NCBI GenBank assembly: GCA_029215795.1
Contig: JARDYH010000001.1
Span: 184,271,654-184,335,653 of the forward strand
Length of the DNA stretch: 64,000 bases
DNA from: Anniella stebbinsi
Taxonomy: Eukaryota > Chordata > Lepidosauria > Squamata > Anniellidae
Direction of reading: 5' to 3'
A program made the translations under genes and the position numbers. Each line of letters begins with the position of its first letter. Position 1 is the stretch's first letter. The notes under the pieces are model-generated. The model was given only the letters and a program-made list of their open reading frames with translations, searched no databases and had not been told where the DNA came from. Of this stretch, positions 40,201-55,200 are shown piece by piece.

Positions 40201-43200
40201 ACTGAGACTTTGTGTGCTTCCTGTTGCTTATCATTGGAAATTAAAGAATACTATATATTTTTCTCTCAGTCAGAATTAGATCATAGTTGCAGGCATAGTA
40301 GTCTCTTAGGAGGGACTACATTTGCCCAATGTCAGAAAAATAGGTAAGTTTTTTGTGCTAAATTCCTTTATATTTTGATTGTCTCTTACAGGGAACTGTG
40401 AATAATTTTTATTTCTTGGCAGAATTGGCAGTATCAGCTGTCCTATATGAGGGGATCACGCATTTTGAGTCTCCAAAAGAGGAAATATTTTTGAAAATTA
40501 CTGACAGCCCAGAGGAGTTTCTAAGTAAGAAACCAGCAAAGTTTCAGATGGATAGAAGAAGCAGTTCATGTGAGACTTCTCCGATTTGTGGGGGAGGAGT
40601 GATTTGCTTTCCCTTCCATCCTCCCCCTCCCAACAGTTTTTTGGACAATTACTATGAAAATGGCAACGGTCCTCAGGCAGATGTGTCTTCGGTCAAGAAA
40701 CCTGTAAAGTTTCAGACGAACAAGAGTGGGGGCAAGGGAATGATGATGCTTGAAGGATGCTTTAAGGCTTTTTCATAGGGAAGCACTGAAGATAACCATA
40801 ACTCTCCTTTTGGTATTATCTGCTGCTTGCAGCTATATGGGAGAAATTAAAATGGAGGGAGATAAAATGTTTGTGGAGGCTGATTAAATTCTTTGCTCTG
40901 CGGAAGCTATTGAACTTCTGCAGAAGCCAAAGGTTCCAGGTTGGGCAGTAAAATCAGATGCTCTGTGAAATACCAGTATTTCACATGAAGTTCTTGCTGC
41001 CCTTCCCTCGCCCTCTTCAAAATGTTATTACAAACAAGCCCCTAACAGTGGACGTATAAGAGTAGAAAAGTAGCAAGAGAGGAAAAAATAACAGACTGTG
41101 GCAGTCTCTCCCTTTAGTGTAAAAGGGCCATGCCTTGATGTTCTACCCTCCCTATTGCTCTAGTAAGGGAATGAGTCCTAAGGTCTCCTAGTAACTACAA
41201 GGCTACTGACCTCAGAGGGAAGAAGCACGCTTTTAAAAAACAGTATTATTAATAATAAATTATTATTAAATTATCATTTTTAAATTATCATTTTAAAATA
41301 TTATTTTGAAATTATTTTTATTGTATATAAGTTTGTTTTCTTTTTGCTTTGTATTTTTATATGAGTGTGGGTAGTTTCCTTTGAAAAAATGTAAAAGTTA
41401 AATAAAAACTATGAGTATAAAAAACCCCAGATAATGGCATTGCAGCATCTCTATACATCTGGGGACTGTGCCTCTTTCTAATGATGCCCATGCTTCCAGA
41501 TGTCTGTGAATAGGATCGAAGCCTTAGTAACTGTACTTCAGCTACTTATAAATATGAAGATCAGACTTCTGAAAGACTAACCTCTGAGTAGGATTAAGAA
41601 GGATTTTTATAGCTTTTGAAATCAACGTACTGTCACAGAGTAAGAATGTACATTGTTGATAAGAATTCATTGTATTTCACAGGAGTGCTATTCCTTATTA
41701 TGTATGAATGCTGACTGTAAAGTGAACAGTAACAGATGTGATTAGTTCTGTTTGTGTTATCACTGTGAGTAATGGAATGTATTTTTAGAAATAAGAGAAA
41801 ACCATCTTGGAAATGGAGCAAGGTTGCTACAAGTGAGTCGATCAAGTACTAGAACCAGAAGGCTGCTTAGCATGGATACCTTCATCTTGGTGTTACTTGT
41901 GTCTGTGGCACACCTGGGCAGGATCTACACTACTGCTTTTAACATTTTATAATGGTATTGATAACTGTTGGGGCCCAGGACATAGAGCTCCATATACCAT
42001 TTTCAAACTGCTTTCAAAGTGTTTTATCCTGCTTGGTGTAGATTTGGCCCTGGCTGCATTGAGAGAAATAGGAATCGTGGTATGACTGCCTCTAAAATTT
42101 AAGATGAGGTCGTCACCAACACAAGAGTTATAAAAGCAAGAGTTAGATCTGGTTGCCCAGAGAAATCCTGGGAGAATGAGAAGCCTATCAAACATGATTA
42201 TCTAAGCTCTGCAAACTATGCCTGCCAGATAGGTAAACTATCAGATCTTAATGAAGACTGCTTTGTTGGTTGAGAGAACTTTATTTTTACTAAGAAATAG
42301 GCTAGTCACAATTTATATTATGTTCTAATCATCTGGAATGTTATGAAGTACCCAGACAGTGAGCCTTCTCTGTCTGGGTACCTACCATTTGAAAAACCCT
42401 CCCTCATGTAGTTCAGGAGGCAGAAAAGGTAGCATCATTTAAACACCTCCTGAAGACACACTTGTTCATCCAGGCCTTCCCTGGGCCTTAAATAAATTAA
42501 CTACACCACTCCATTTTACTTCCCACTTTACTGCTCCTTTATTGTTGTTGGAAGTGTTTTAATACTGTATTTTTGTGGTATGTTTTAATAGCAGTTCACA
42601 ACTTTAGAGTACAATAATAGAATACAGTATTCTATTATAATCAGTGGTACAGAAATGTTACAAATAAATAAATAAATAAATAAATCCTTATTGCATACTA
42701 TGTAGTAATGTGTTTTAAAGATTTGTTATTCCCTGACACTGTTTGAGCAATAAATGTATATTTTATGGTACCACTTTGTGTTATTTGGCTTGAGAGAAGT
42801 TTCAGGGACCATAACCCATATGCATTAATTCTTGAAGCCCAAAGATTTGTAAATCTATCACTGAGAGGAGTGTGTCCTTAAAGCCACTGCATTCTCTCTT
42901 GATCCGGTGAATCTCAGATATACACATTTAAGTTTGGGAAACAAGCTAGTCAGATGCAGCAGGAAGAAATTACTCATCTTACGTCAGTTGCCTTCACTGG
43001 AGTTTTAGGTTTACATTTTTTTATTAAATTAAGATGAAACACTGCTTTAACTGACTTGCAATCCTAGCATTAACATTTTTGAGATACTGTACTGGCAAAG
43101 CAGTTAATATATTTTCCATCCTATGTGCTTAGTCACTAATCACTCACTTGTTTTGAATCTGCCATAATCTGCTCCATCTGGGCCCTTGGGCAGCGAAGTC

Positions 43201-46200
43201 TTATGAGCCACTGCAAGTCTGAACTCTCCTGCTTTGTCACTCTTGGGTAGGTCTAATATGAGAATGTTAAAATATGTAAATGGGGGGAAACAGGCACACT
43301 GATTAAGGGTCTTCACGAGAAAACTAACTAGTCTTAACAAATTTTTAAAAACTTCAGAGGGCTTGAGAAATATATTGGCTCACAACACTTTCAGATCACA
43401 GCTAACCAATCCAGGTGTTAGCTTTGTAATAGCTCACTATTAAAGTGTCTGTCTCTTGAAGGCTATGAAGCAACTGAACAGAATGGGCAGCCAGCTTTTA
43501 GATGCTATACAGCAGCATAGAACTGTTTCAGTGCTATGTCATAACAAGTATGATGATATCAGTTCTCAGTTCCAACTTACTTAGTTCTTTCCAGCTTGGT
43601 TTCCTTTCCTTTATTCCCTAACTGTTGTAAAGTAATAGTTTACATCGGAGCAACAGATATGGAAAATGGTAATACTCTGCAAAATCAAGCTAAGGAATTA
43701 TAAAAAAAAAGTAGAATGTCTTTGGAAATATGAGGCTTTGTATCTTAGAAATCAAAAATGTCAGGGGTAGGCAACATACCAGGCACCTTTCCTGATCTCC
43801 CACAAGGTGCCCCTACCCTTCCAGCTTGAAGGGGGGGAAATGATTGTGACATTTTCTTACCAGCTATGCGTTCAAAGGAGTTTAGTGTTTTGGGGTTCAG
43901 ACCCCACCTTTGCCTTGTACTCCGTCTTTTGGACTGGTTATTTGTCCTTTGTGTCTAGCCATGCAGCCCATGGCTGAGGAAAGTTTCTCAAATTGCCAAA
44001 TGTGTCCAAAGCACTAAAAAAGCTGCCTACCCCTGAAATATCCAATTACAAGTACTATTTTTCCTCATTTAGTGCTTCCTAAAAATTCTCAACTCCTTCA
44101 ATGGTTCTGAGAAATTAAGCAACAAACAAAGGCTAGTTATAACAGACACATATCACACCACCTGAAAATACACTGGGAAAATAAATTTGCTTTACTTGCA
44201 TGTAACTATCACAGTAAGATTTAAACAACGGTAAGTGACTAAACAACCATACCTCCAGTTCCTGCCAATTTTGCTATGAGTGTTTGTTTGTTTGATTTAT
44301 AACTGCCTATTTATTGATTTTTGGATCTTATTGTATTTTTATGTTTTACTTTGTAAATTGCTCTGAGCCATGATGGCTGATGACAGCCCTTCTGAAGAGC
44401 TCTGAAGACAAAGCATCTGGCCCAAGAGGAAAGAGCAGCATTCCCCTCATTTCTGGAACATCCAAGGACTATGATGCCAAAAAAGGTAAAGGGGTAGAAC
44501 AAACAATGTGACTTATTATAAAATCCGATGCGTTTCGGACCCTTGAGCCCTTCCTCTTTGGCACTAGAATTGGCATGTCTGTATATTGGACATTTTGAAG
44601 TGCTATACGTATATTCTGTTGATAACCCATTCATGAAAGTATCAAATTTTGGTGTAGATCCATAGATGATATATTTTTATTTGGCAAGGAAAGATGGATG
44701 AGTTAAATGAGTTCTACAAATGGGAAGCTGTAATTTTCTCCACCCACTTTCAGCTTGCTTAGCAACGATTTCTTATTTTTTTAATGTAGTAATGATGCAA
44801 TCTTGCTATGGGGGGGATAGCATAGGGTAGATGGGATTGCCTCCTCTGAGAGGGAGATCTCTAATCCCTCCTCCCATACCCTGTGGAAACCTCCGCAGCC
44901 ATTTTCTCTAGTTCTTGGAGCTCTGATGTTGGGAGGGAGGAAAGGAGGAGGATCAGAGAGTTGTCCTTGAGTAATCCTGGGTATTTAACACAGAAAGAAC
45001 ACTTATCCAAGTACGTGGGGTTCTTTTTGGCTCCCTTTGTGACACAATTAAAATCATATATAAGAGATTCAACAGACTTCATTAAGAAACTAATGTAGTT
45101 GGGTAAAATTGACTCTAGTGATATAATGGTAACTTTTGATGTCACTATTCTATTAATGCTACCCACCTTCCTTCTAATTCTCTGTAGCTTTCTGAGTAAC
45201 TCCTCTGGAGGCATGCACAATGTAAATTATCGGATTCCTTTTTGTAATCTGAGACTTTTGTACAATTTCACTTTTGTGAAATTTCTGTTAATCCTTATGA
45301 ATTGACCATATGGAATAGACCATATGGTCTAGACATATTATATGTCTAATATGTCTAGAGAAGTTTATTCTGGTCAATACCTTTTCTATAAAGAGTGGTG
45401 TGTAGTCTCTTTTTTCACAGTTATATATCGGAAATGAATATTGTGGTAATCCCGGGTCACTTCAAATTTGATGTTCTGTCTTCTAATATTTACATATGAT
45501 CTCTTACATATGATTTTAATTGTGTCACAAAGGGAACCAAAAAGGATCTCACATGCTTGGATAAGTGTTCAAGCACTGAATTGCTGCCTGAGACTATTGG
45601 TCTCCCAGGAGGTGGATAGATTCCCTTATGAATTTTTGGTAATATTAAAATAGGGGAGTCCTAGGCTCTGAGTTCTGTAATCATATTCCTTCTGAGTTAA
45701 ATAACCCAGGACTACCCAAGAACTACTCACTGATCCTCCTCCTTTCCTCCTCCCCGACATCAGAGAGCTCCAAGGTCAGAGAGATAAGGGCTGTGGAGGT
45801 TCCCACAGGGCTTGGGAGAAGGGTTCAGAGGTAAGGTCTCCCTCTCAGAGGGAGAGATCCCATCTAGCTATCCCCCCCATACACAATAATATTGCATCAT
45901 TAATACATTTTAGAATAAGAAATCGTTGATAAGCAAGCTGAAAGTGAGTGGAGAAAATTACAGCTTCTCACTTTTTCTTTACCCCACTGTCACCACTGGT
46001 CAAACAGATATTGCACATCTTTTAATCAATACATCATCTGTAAAACCTATTTATCAGAGCTGAAAATGAATGACATACAACCCATCCACTGTAATCCATT
46101 TTCCAAGCCATCAATTCTGAAAATATATTGTCCGTCTCGGCCTTAGCTACAACACATTTCTGAAAACTCACTTTATCTTATTCTTGTTTCAGGAGGCATA

Positions 46201-49200
46201 ATATGGGATATAGGATACATAACAAATAGACAAAGGTGTCATTTTTTAAAGATAGTTTCCAGCTTCTTCTCTTGTCTGTGAGAGTTTGTTTTATTTATTT
46301 CAAAATTTATAAAATGCATTGATTGCCTTTCCACCAACAGGTGCCCAAAGACAATACTATATGCTACTTCCTGAGCAGATATATATCTGTTGTACCTCCT
46401 GCTCTCCATTCTGTCTTTCTAGCAAAGATACAGAGGACCACTTCATGAACTACTGTAGTAAGTGGGAAGAGTAGTGTAGTGAGTGTAGTAGTGTAGCAAA
46501 TGGGAAGAGTTAAGTAGCAACTTTTCCCCTAAGGGAAACTTCGCTCAGTATTTCCCTCCTACGTCTGATGCAGCCCCACCAATAAAAGCTCCCTAATTCC
46601 GGATGTCTTTGGAAGGGAGACAATGTTTTAAAATTGCAAGAAGCACTGAGGAGACATACATACTAATATCTTTAAAATAATGTACAACAGGAAGAACTAA
46701 TAAAGACTCTTGTTCATCAACGTAAATGTTACAATTATGATATTATCATAATATCCATTAAATATGTCTGCTATATAGAATGTATATATATACATTTCTT
46801 CAAGAAAATGTTTGTCCTGTATACCTGGTAAGTTGTAACAGGCATCCATTCTGCCAACTCTGTGAAATCATCTTCTTTATCTAAACCATGTGACAATCCA
46901 GGCTTTGGGGGCTGTGAAGATATTCGCTGCATAAATTTGAAATGAGAAAAATATCTAAGACTTCAATTTTGCACATGTTTACTGAAGAGTATGTCTCATT
47001 GGCACCCTAAAGGTGTATGGGAAAGCACATGCACTCACAGGGTGGGGGAGAAATTTGATTCATCAAGTTTTTTTTAAAAAAACACACATTTAACCAATGT
47101 GCTCCTCTCAAGCATATAAGCTAGAAGAGACAGACTGGTGTGCCGAAATCTGCATTTTTATGAGCTTTGCAGTGTAGAGCTCTTGGGGAAAATGTGCATA
47201 TTAGGGGGAAATGTGCACAAAATGAAAATATTAGAGAAATGTGTGCACAAAACATGTTCACAAAAATGTGTGCAGTGGAAAGTAATTGGAAAAAATGCAT
47301 ATACATGTAAAATGTGCACCAAATGCAGACATCAGGGCAAACACACTTGGAATAAGTACAAAATGCTGTACTTTTTAGATCACAAATGTATATGGGAAAA
47401 AGACAGAACAAGCTTGACTTCAAAAATCTTGGCAAGAATGAGATTGACAGATCCATCCACACCCACTCACACACAATTTTCTTAAGAAATCAGGGGAAGA
47501 AGCAACCAAAGTGATTGGGGCAGATGTGTGCATTCAATTTAAAATATTTCAAATAGTGGGGTAAATTTCTGAGATTGTGATTTACTGGCAGATATATACA
47601 CATTCAGGTTAGAAATGGGAAAAATTATTCCACTAGCTATAAAAGGGAATGGGTGAATGAAAATCCATCTTAGCAAAGACTCAGAAAATGAGAACGGAGG
47701 AATGAGATAGATGGCATTGGAGGAGGGACATCATGAGATATTTGTCTAGTGGATTTCACAGACAATTACATGTGATGAAACCAGGAAATGCTCTTCAGGA
47801 ACAGTGACTACGCGCAGGATGGAAAAACCAGGTTCTAACACTGACAGATGCTTACCTTTGCCAATGGGAGAAATCCTGGCTATAAAATCAGTGATTAATC
47901 TTTGAGCATCTTAAATTAAATGTAATAACTCAAATGATGTTGCCCCTAAACCTGCTCACAAGCATGCAGTATGATAAAGAGGAATATATGATCTTACTAC
48001 ATAATTTTCTGATGTTCTGATTAAAATCTCCCTTCATCACTTTCCTTATTTTCCTCAATGCTTGGTTGTCCTGAGATGGTGAAAGACATTTGTACTCTTT
48101 CAAGGCAACTAAATCATCTCTTGAACAAAGCCTGGATATAATCTTAAAATATAATTATACTCTTACTTTTAGAAGGACTGTTTTGAAAAAACAGAGGAAG
48201 AATCAGTTTAAACTTAAAACCAGGGCACTTTCAGCACTATGTGTATTTGACCTTGAACTACCTCAGCTACTTCACAATCACATGAAACCCTGCCCCTGCC
48301 TTTTTTCTACAATAACTTAATTGTAAGTTGGGTCCAGGAGACATACAGAACAGGAGGGAGCCAAGCCACCTCCATTATATGTTGAGCATACTTGATGCAT
48401 GCATTTGGCCAATTTTGTTTGGCAAAAAGTGAAAAACACAGAATTTGAGAAATTACGTATAATCTTTTACTGGATCAAATCAATAGCTGAATATTCAGGT
48501 TCTTTTACTGGATCAAATCAATAGCTGAATATTCAGGTTGCGCACTGAGAATCACTGTGCCACAGAGTATTCATACAGTTAATCCTCTTACCAAGCATTC
48601 ATTATGGTTAAGTCACTTTACTGAAATATTTACGTTTTTTGTTTGGGCATGTCTACAGTATCGATGCCGGGCTCCTGGACAGCAAACCTTTATGAGCCAG
48701 TCTTCTCCTGAACTTTCACTGCTTAAGGACACTGATGAATCAGCCTGAAAAACAAAAATATTAAAATAAGCAAAACATCAAAAATAATGTACATAGTAGG
48801 GATGCAGACCCAAAAGTGGGTGGTTGGGCCAGATGACTCCCCACCAAGTCCTCCACAGGCTGTATGTCAGGTGGCTGTAGCCACACCCATCCAATGTCAT
48901 TTGCTCCCTGGCTGAAGTGCAGTTAGTTCATACCTCTGCTAAGAGTGATCTGTCCCTTCCCTGGAAGCCAACTGTGTGGGAAAAACAGGGAGCAAGAGAA
49001 AAGGAGGTGGCAGAAAGAGAAAGGGGTGACTCACCCACCTTTGGCTCTGGCCCTGCCCAATGCTGGCTTTGGCCACCCCAACATGCCACCCCAAACATAT
49101 TACCCATGAGGGAATGCAGCCCTTGACAGAAAAAAGGCTGCCCACACCTGCTCTAAGATGTGAAAGCAATGCATGCTTTGGTTATTACATGTATTTAGTA

Positions 49201-52200
49201 AGGATATTTGTGATCATGTGTTAGACTATCTCTGATTTGTAAGCTACAAGATATCTTCTAACCCTTCCACGCTTGACAGTTCAAAACACGGACACTCCTG
49301 GTGGAGTCCAAGGGACAGGGCCCACAGTCCCAGGTAGGGATGGGGGAGAAATTTGTTTAATTCATATTTTAATGCTAACTTACCTAATTTTGCACTTTTA
49401 AACCAATACACAAACCCAAACTCAGTTATTCTTAAAAATCCACAGTTCTCTGAATTTTGTAATAAAGTTCACAAAAATTTTGATATTACGGGAAAGTGCA
49501 CACAAAATACTGTTCAAAAATACATATTATTATTATTATTATTATTATTATTTCATCTCTTTCTTGATCGTGATGGTTTTTCTAGACGGACATGATGGGC
49601 TTTGCCAAGTCATGCTGTCTTTTACAGATTCAGGAATTTCCTGACAATTGAGCATGTTTTAAGCATGACTGCTTTCTGGGTGTTGGTGTGGATATATTTT
49701 GGTAGGCCCAGTTTCTGAAGGTTTTCTGTATAATTTTTTGATGTGATGCCGGTGACTGAGTTGGCTAACGGAATAATTGTGACCTTTTCCTGTTGCTATA
49801 GTTCTTTGACTTCCATGGCCAGTGGTGTATATTTGTCTCTCTTTTCTTCCTTTTCAACATTTTTGTCATTCGGTATTGCTATGTCGATGAGGTATGTATG
49901 TTTTTCTTTTTTGTCTATGACCGCTCTGTCTGGTCGGTTGCAGGGTCATATACATCCGTATAAATTGTTCTGTCCCAGTATATTTTATGACCTGCATTTT
50001 CCAAGATTGTTTCGGGTGAGTATGTATAGTATGGTGTAGATTGTTTGATAAGGTTGAATTTGATGGCCAGTTGTTGAATTATTTTGGCAGCTGTATACAG
50101 TCCATTCCTGCCAGAATTTTTACATCTTCCTGTTATGTGGTTTATTGTTTCTTGGAACTGATGGCATTTCCTGCATAGGTCTGTTGTTACCCTGTTAACT
50201 TTTATGATGTATTTTTGGTAGTTCTTGGTGGCTATATATAGGTCTTGGTGCACTATATAATCCTGTATAGCTATTAGGAATCCTTCTGTTTCTGGAAATA
50301 GCTCACCCTTCCTGAGCCATTCATACAATTGCTCTTTATTTGTGGGTTCTGTATTATGTTGTCGTGCTTCTCATGGAGTGCTTTTTGTACCCATTTTTCA
50401 TTTTTCTCTGCGAGTGTAAATGGTTGTGTTTGATCTTCATTTTGTAGTGCTAGGTTGAGTGGGGTGTAGTTTTTATCTGCTTTTACTATGGCTTTATGAA
50501 TGGGGGTGTTTTTAGTGTGGAAGAATTCTCTGACTGATTTTATCGGTTTAGCATGCATTGTGTTAATGTCTAGCAACCTCTTCCTCTTTTCCTGCTTATT
50601 GTTGTTCTTTCAATGCATGAGTTGGGATGGAGCATGCAGTGTTTTGTGAGTTCGGTGCGATTGAGTCTGTTTATTTCTTCGAGTTCTGTATGCAACCAGT
50701 GTATGATTCCGAATGAGTATGTGAGAATGGGTATTGTGTAGGTGTCGATGGCTTTGAAAATGTTTTTAGAGTTGAGTTTACATTTTAGGATTTGTGATAG
50801 GCGAGTTTTATATTGCATTCTTAGTTGAGATTTTAATGTAGAGGGATTGATTTTTGTGTTTTGTTGGAATCCTAAGTATTTGTATGTTTCACTTTCTTCC
50901 ATGTTTTCTAATATTTTGTTATTTAGTGTTTCTGCTGTTTCTTCTTCTTTCCATTTTCCTCTTTCTACGTGTAACACCTCGCATTTTCCCATCCCGAATT
51001 CCATTTTCATGTCTGTTGTCAGTTCCTCAATGATTTGCAGGAGGCCTTTTATCTGTGTTATCATTATATATTATTAATCTTTATTTATATCCCACCTTTT
51101 GCCCAATGCAAATAGGAAAATAGCTTGCAAAAATATCTATATCTGGCAAAATTGTATAGAAAAATGCACATATTGGGAAATATGCATGCAAAAATACACA
51201 ATTTGCATGCCAACCTTTTTTAAAAAACTGGAACAAACCAAACTTTGTTTGGGAAAATGAGAATCTGAGAGAAACCAAAACTGACAGATTCGTCTAACCC
51301 TAATCCCAGGGGACGGGGCCTGGGATGGATGAGATGAGCTCATCCAATCCAGCTAGTGATGATCAGTGAAATTACTATGTTGTATGTTCCAGGGCCTCAT
51401 CCCTGGGAACATTAAGCTCAGTGTTTGCATCAAGTTTAGTGCCAGGACTGAACATGGCACATGCAAGGTAAAAAATTAAGAAGAGTACTTAACTTTCATT
51501 TTAAGAGGGCTTAAAAAATACAATTTGCATTTCTCTCACCACTGGGTAAATACAGGCAATTTCCGAAATCTAAGAGAAGAGATGAAAGGTGACTTTGTCG
51601 GAGGCTTGGGTCCCAGCATTTAGGGGGAAGGGGAAAATGTCCTACATGGGCTAGGCTAGGAGGACATGGAGGTGAAGGGGGCCAATAGACAGACAGTTTT
51701 GGGGGGAGTTTAATTTGTTCCAATCAAAGGACCTATGGAGGAACAATAAAGAGAAGGTCAATCAATCAATCAACCTTTATTTACAGTCAACAGACCGAAG
51801 GTATAACATATAAAATATTTAAACCAATTAAAAACCAATAACAGCAGTTAAAAACATAATAAATTCACAGGGGAAACATATTGATACCTTACAAAAAAAT
51901 ATTTATAACTTTTAACAGGATCCACTATCAACTCTTGCTCTAGTCAATATAGCCTGATTCAGAAACAATAAAGAGAAGGTCATTCTTGTGGAAAATTTGC
52001 CCTGCTTCTATTGCATTCACATAGATTACCTACACAGATTTTTAAAAGACAGCCCTGAAGACAAACAATTCAGAGGCCCTTTGCCAATTATTACTTCATA
52101 TATTTCAAGGCCAGTCAGATCTGTGCTTTGCCTAGCCACGCTTTAATCATTCATACACTTTGGTAAAGGAGTGGTTTTGCTTAATTTTAATGCAAGTTTA

Positions 52201-55200
52201 TGGGTGAAGCATGGAGCTATATGCATGATGTTGAATAGGGATGTGCACGGCCTTCCAGAATCGGATCGGAATAGTAACTTCCGATACGGACCTGAATCGG
52301 TTCGGATTGAATCGGACTTGCCGCGAATCACTTCGGATCTGATTCCGATGCGAGAATCAGACCTCCAATTCGAGCATCGGATGCCTATTTTCCTCTATAG
52401 ACTTGAATTTTGGGAAAAATACGTCTATAACTTTATTATTTTAAAAGATAGAAACATGAAACTTGGCCACAGTGCAAATGCCACGTAAGTATTCATGTCT
52501 GAGAAATTTCAGAAACATTGCTGCTAGTGTTTACTCGCAAAGAAGTGTTAAAGTGCAGGTTTTCAGGTTGCTATAACTCTCATTTCTCAAGATATGTACA
52601 TGGAAGTTGGGGACCTTACAGATGGGCTATTGGTAGTCATCTGTGGCCAATTTCAGAGGCAGAGGTTCAGGCATTTATTCTCAAGGTACTTCTTAAAAAA
52701 TCAGATTTTCCAGGAAATCCAGTCCATGCAAAGTGCTATTAATTTCTAATTTTTAAACTCACACACATTAAAGTTGGAGTGATCAGCAAGATTGGATGAT
52801 GAAGCTGTCGATTCCACCCCCTCCTCCTTTCTCCCCCACCGTGCCCAAGTTTCATGTTTTTTTTAAAAGAAGATATAGGCGTAATGCAACCCATTTTTCA
52901 AAAATTCATTGCCACCACAGGCCTGCACCAATGTTTCTGAAATTTATCATACATGACTAATTACATGGCATCTACAATGTGGCCAAGTTTCATGTTTCTA
53001 TCTTTTAAAGTAAAAAAAGTTAAAGGCATTTATTTCTCCAAGGCAACCCTTAGGGAAAAACACCTAAAACAGAGGTCCAATTCTCCGATGCGATCCGATG
53101 CAAATCAGATTAAAAAATCGGATCGGAAAGAATTGGAGCTCCTTGGACCAGCACCGGAATTGGATGTCTGATCTTGGAGTTGAAGTTGATCACAAGCTGA
53201 ATATGAGTCAGCAGTGTGAAGTGGCTGCAAAATGGGGAAATGCAATTTCAGGTTGCATCAAAAGAAGTAGTTTCAAAACCATGGGAAATAATAGTTCCAC
53301 TCCACTCTAGTCAGATCTCACTTCAATTCAGATAAATTGGAACGAATTCAGAGAAAGCAAGTGAGATGATCAGGGGACTAAAAATTAAGCCTTCCTAACG
53401 GGCAGAAGAGTCAATAGAACAAACATGGCTTCTCTACCCACCCTTGATTGTGCACCTGTTGTTTATATTACCTGTGCTGCAGCACAGGTTGGCATGTCGT
53501 CTGATGTGTGGCACAGCAGGGGTGGCATCATATCCACCCTACAACCCTTACTGTACGTTGTGGGTTGTAAGGTGGATACGAAGCCACTCCATCTGCGCCG
53601 TGTTCAGATGACAGTGCACAGTGCAGCGCAGGTAATTATGTAAACAACTGGCACATACACGCGGCATACGTGAGGGAGGGGAAGAAGCCATGATGGCTTC
53701 TTTTACCCCCATGATTTTTTAGAACTGGCCTATGATCAGGGTGGATTTGATTTAAATCAATTTGATTTAAATTATGATTTAAATCATGATTTTAATCACT
53801 ACTCAGAAAGACTCGATTTAATCATGTAACTTCTCCTCCCCCCCAAAGTGCACTCTTCCTTGCTATAAGCTTAACACATATTTTACACAACTCGTTACCA
53901 AAGACTCATTCTTGCTGGTATAATCTTAATATTTACAAGCAGATGCAGGTTTCATTTTTAGCTTCTTGTGCAGATCTGTTTCACTCTCAACGATCTATTC
54001 ATTGAATTTTTTGAAACTTAGCACTGAAGAGGTAAGGGGTTGATTCTATGTACATAGATTTGCAAAGGAACAATGGGATTGTGATCTTTGCAGACACAAA
54101 TTCACAGTTTTGAGAACTGTAAAACCAAGCATGTGTGATAATATCTTCTAGATAGAAAAACCGCCCAATAATTTTACAGAAACCTCTGGAAGAGAATGGC
54201 ATTATGAATGGATTAATGGAATTCATTTACCAAAACCTTTAAACATTGCATGAATATACAGCCTCATGCTACATCATTAAAAACTAATCCTTATTTCATG
54301 ATGAATAACCTTTGGACTATAATGTATCTTAAATAGAAAACTATTTTAGATAGATTTTTCCTCAAAACGCATTTTATTTTTAAAAATCCAATTTAAATTT
54401 TAAAATTCTATTTTTTTATTTTTAAAAATCATTTATTTTTATCCACCCTGCCTATGATTCAGTTTCCCACTCCATTTATTGAGCAGAAATCTGTCATTGT
54501 TTAATTGGACTTTGAAAAGACTTTTAACAAAGCCCCTCACCAAAGACTCCTGAGCAAGCTTAGCAGTCATGGAATAAAAAGAGAGGGGTCCTCTCATGCA
54601 TAGGCAATTTTAAAAAACAGAAAGCAAGGAGTAGAAAAATAGTTCTTGCAGGAGAGGGATACAAACAATGGGTCCTCCCAATGACCTGTATTGAGACTGG
54701 AGCTTTGTAACTGCTATAGATGATCTGGAGTTAGGGGTTGGTAGTGAGGTAGCCAGGTTTCTTGATGACATCAAAACAAAAATGGATTGTGAGGAGGTGC
54801 AACCAAATCTCTTGAAACTGGAAGAATGGACATTAAAATGGCAATTGCAGTTCAATGTAAGCAAGTGTAAAGTGATGCATGTTGGGGCAAAAACAAACAA
54901 ACCTAACTCCACATACACACTGGTGGGGGTTGAGCTGGTGATGACTGACTAAGAAAGAGATCTTGGGGTTGCAGCGGATAGCTTGATGAAAATGTTGACC
55001 CAGTGTGTGTTTGTGGTGTAAAAGGTAAATTTCATGTTGGGGATCATTACAAACGGGGTGGGTGGGGGGTGGAATATCATAATGTCGTTATAAAGATCTA
55101 TGATGTGATTGTACCTGGGATACTATGTAGTGTTTTGCTTACTGCATCTCAAAAAGAATATTGTAGACCTACACAAACTCCAGGCCAAGTACTTCATGAC

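Larger units (their letters stand above)
39867..43147. other. intron 4 continued
   Basis: Contains the open frame at 40398 and an L2 3' end at 42385. 39930-40012 has the dispersed 'cacaatcctat ... cctgggagtt' motif. 41250-41420 is very AT-rich. No FAM228 exon was found. Confidence 0.4.

Noticed and set aside
43140..43340. The LPKGPDG frame as a SUZ-C-like motif
   Set aside because: It needs a frame incompatible with exons 3 and 5, and the match is short.
47121..47485. Open frames of 115-117 codons on both strands
   Set aside because: Product of repeated 'aaatgtgcac' words; no protein character.
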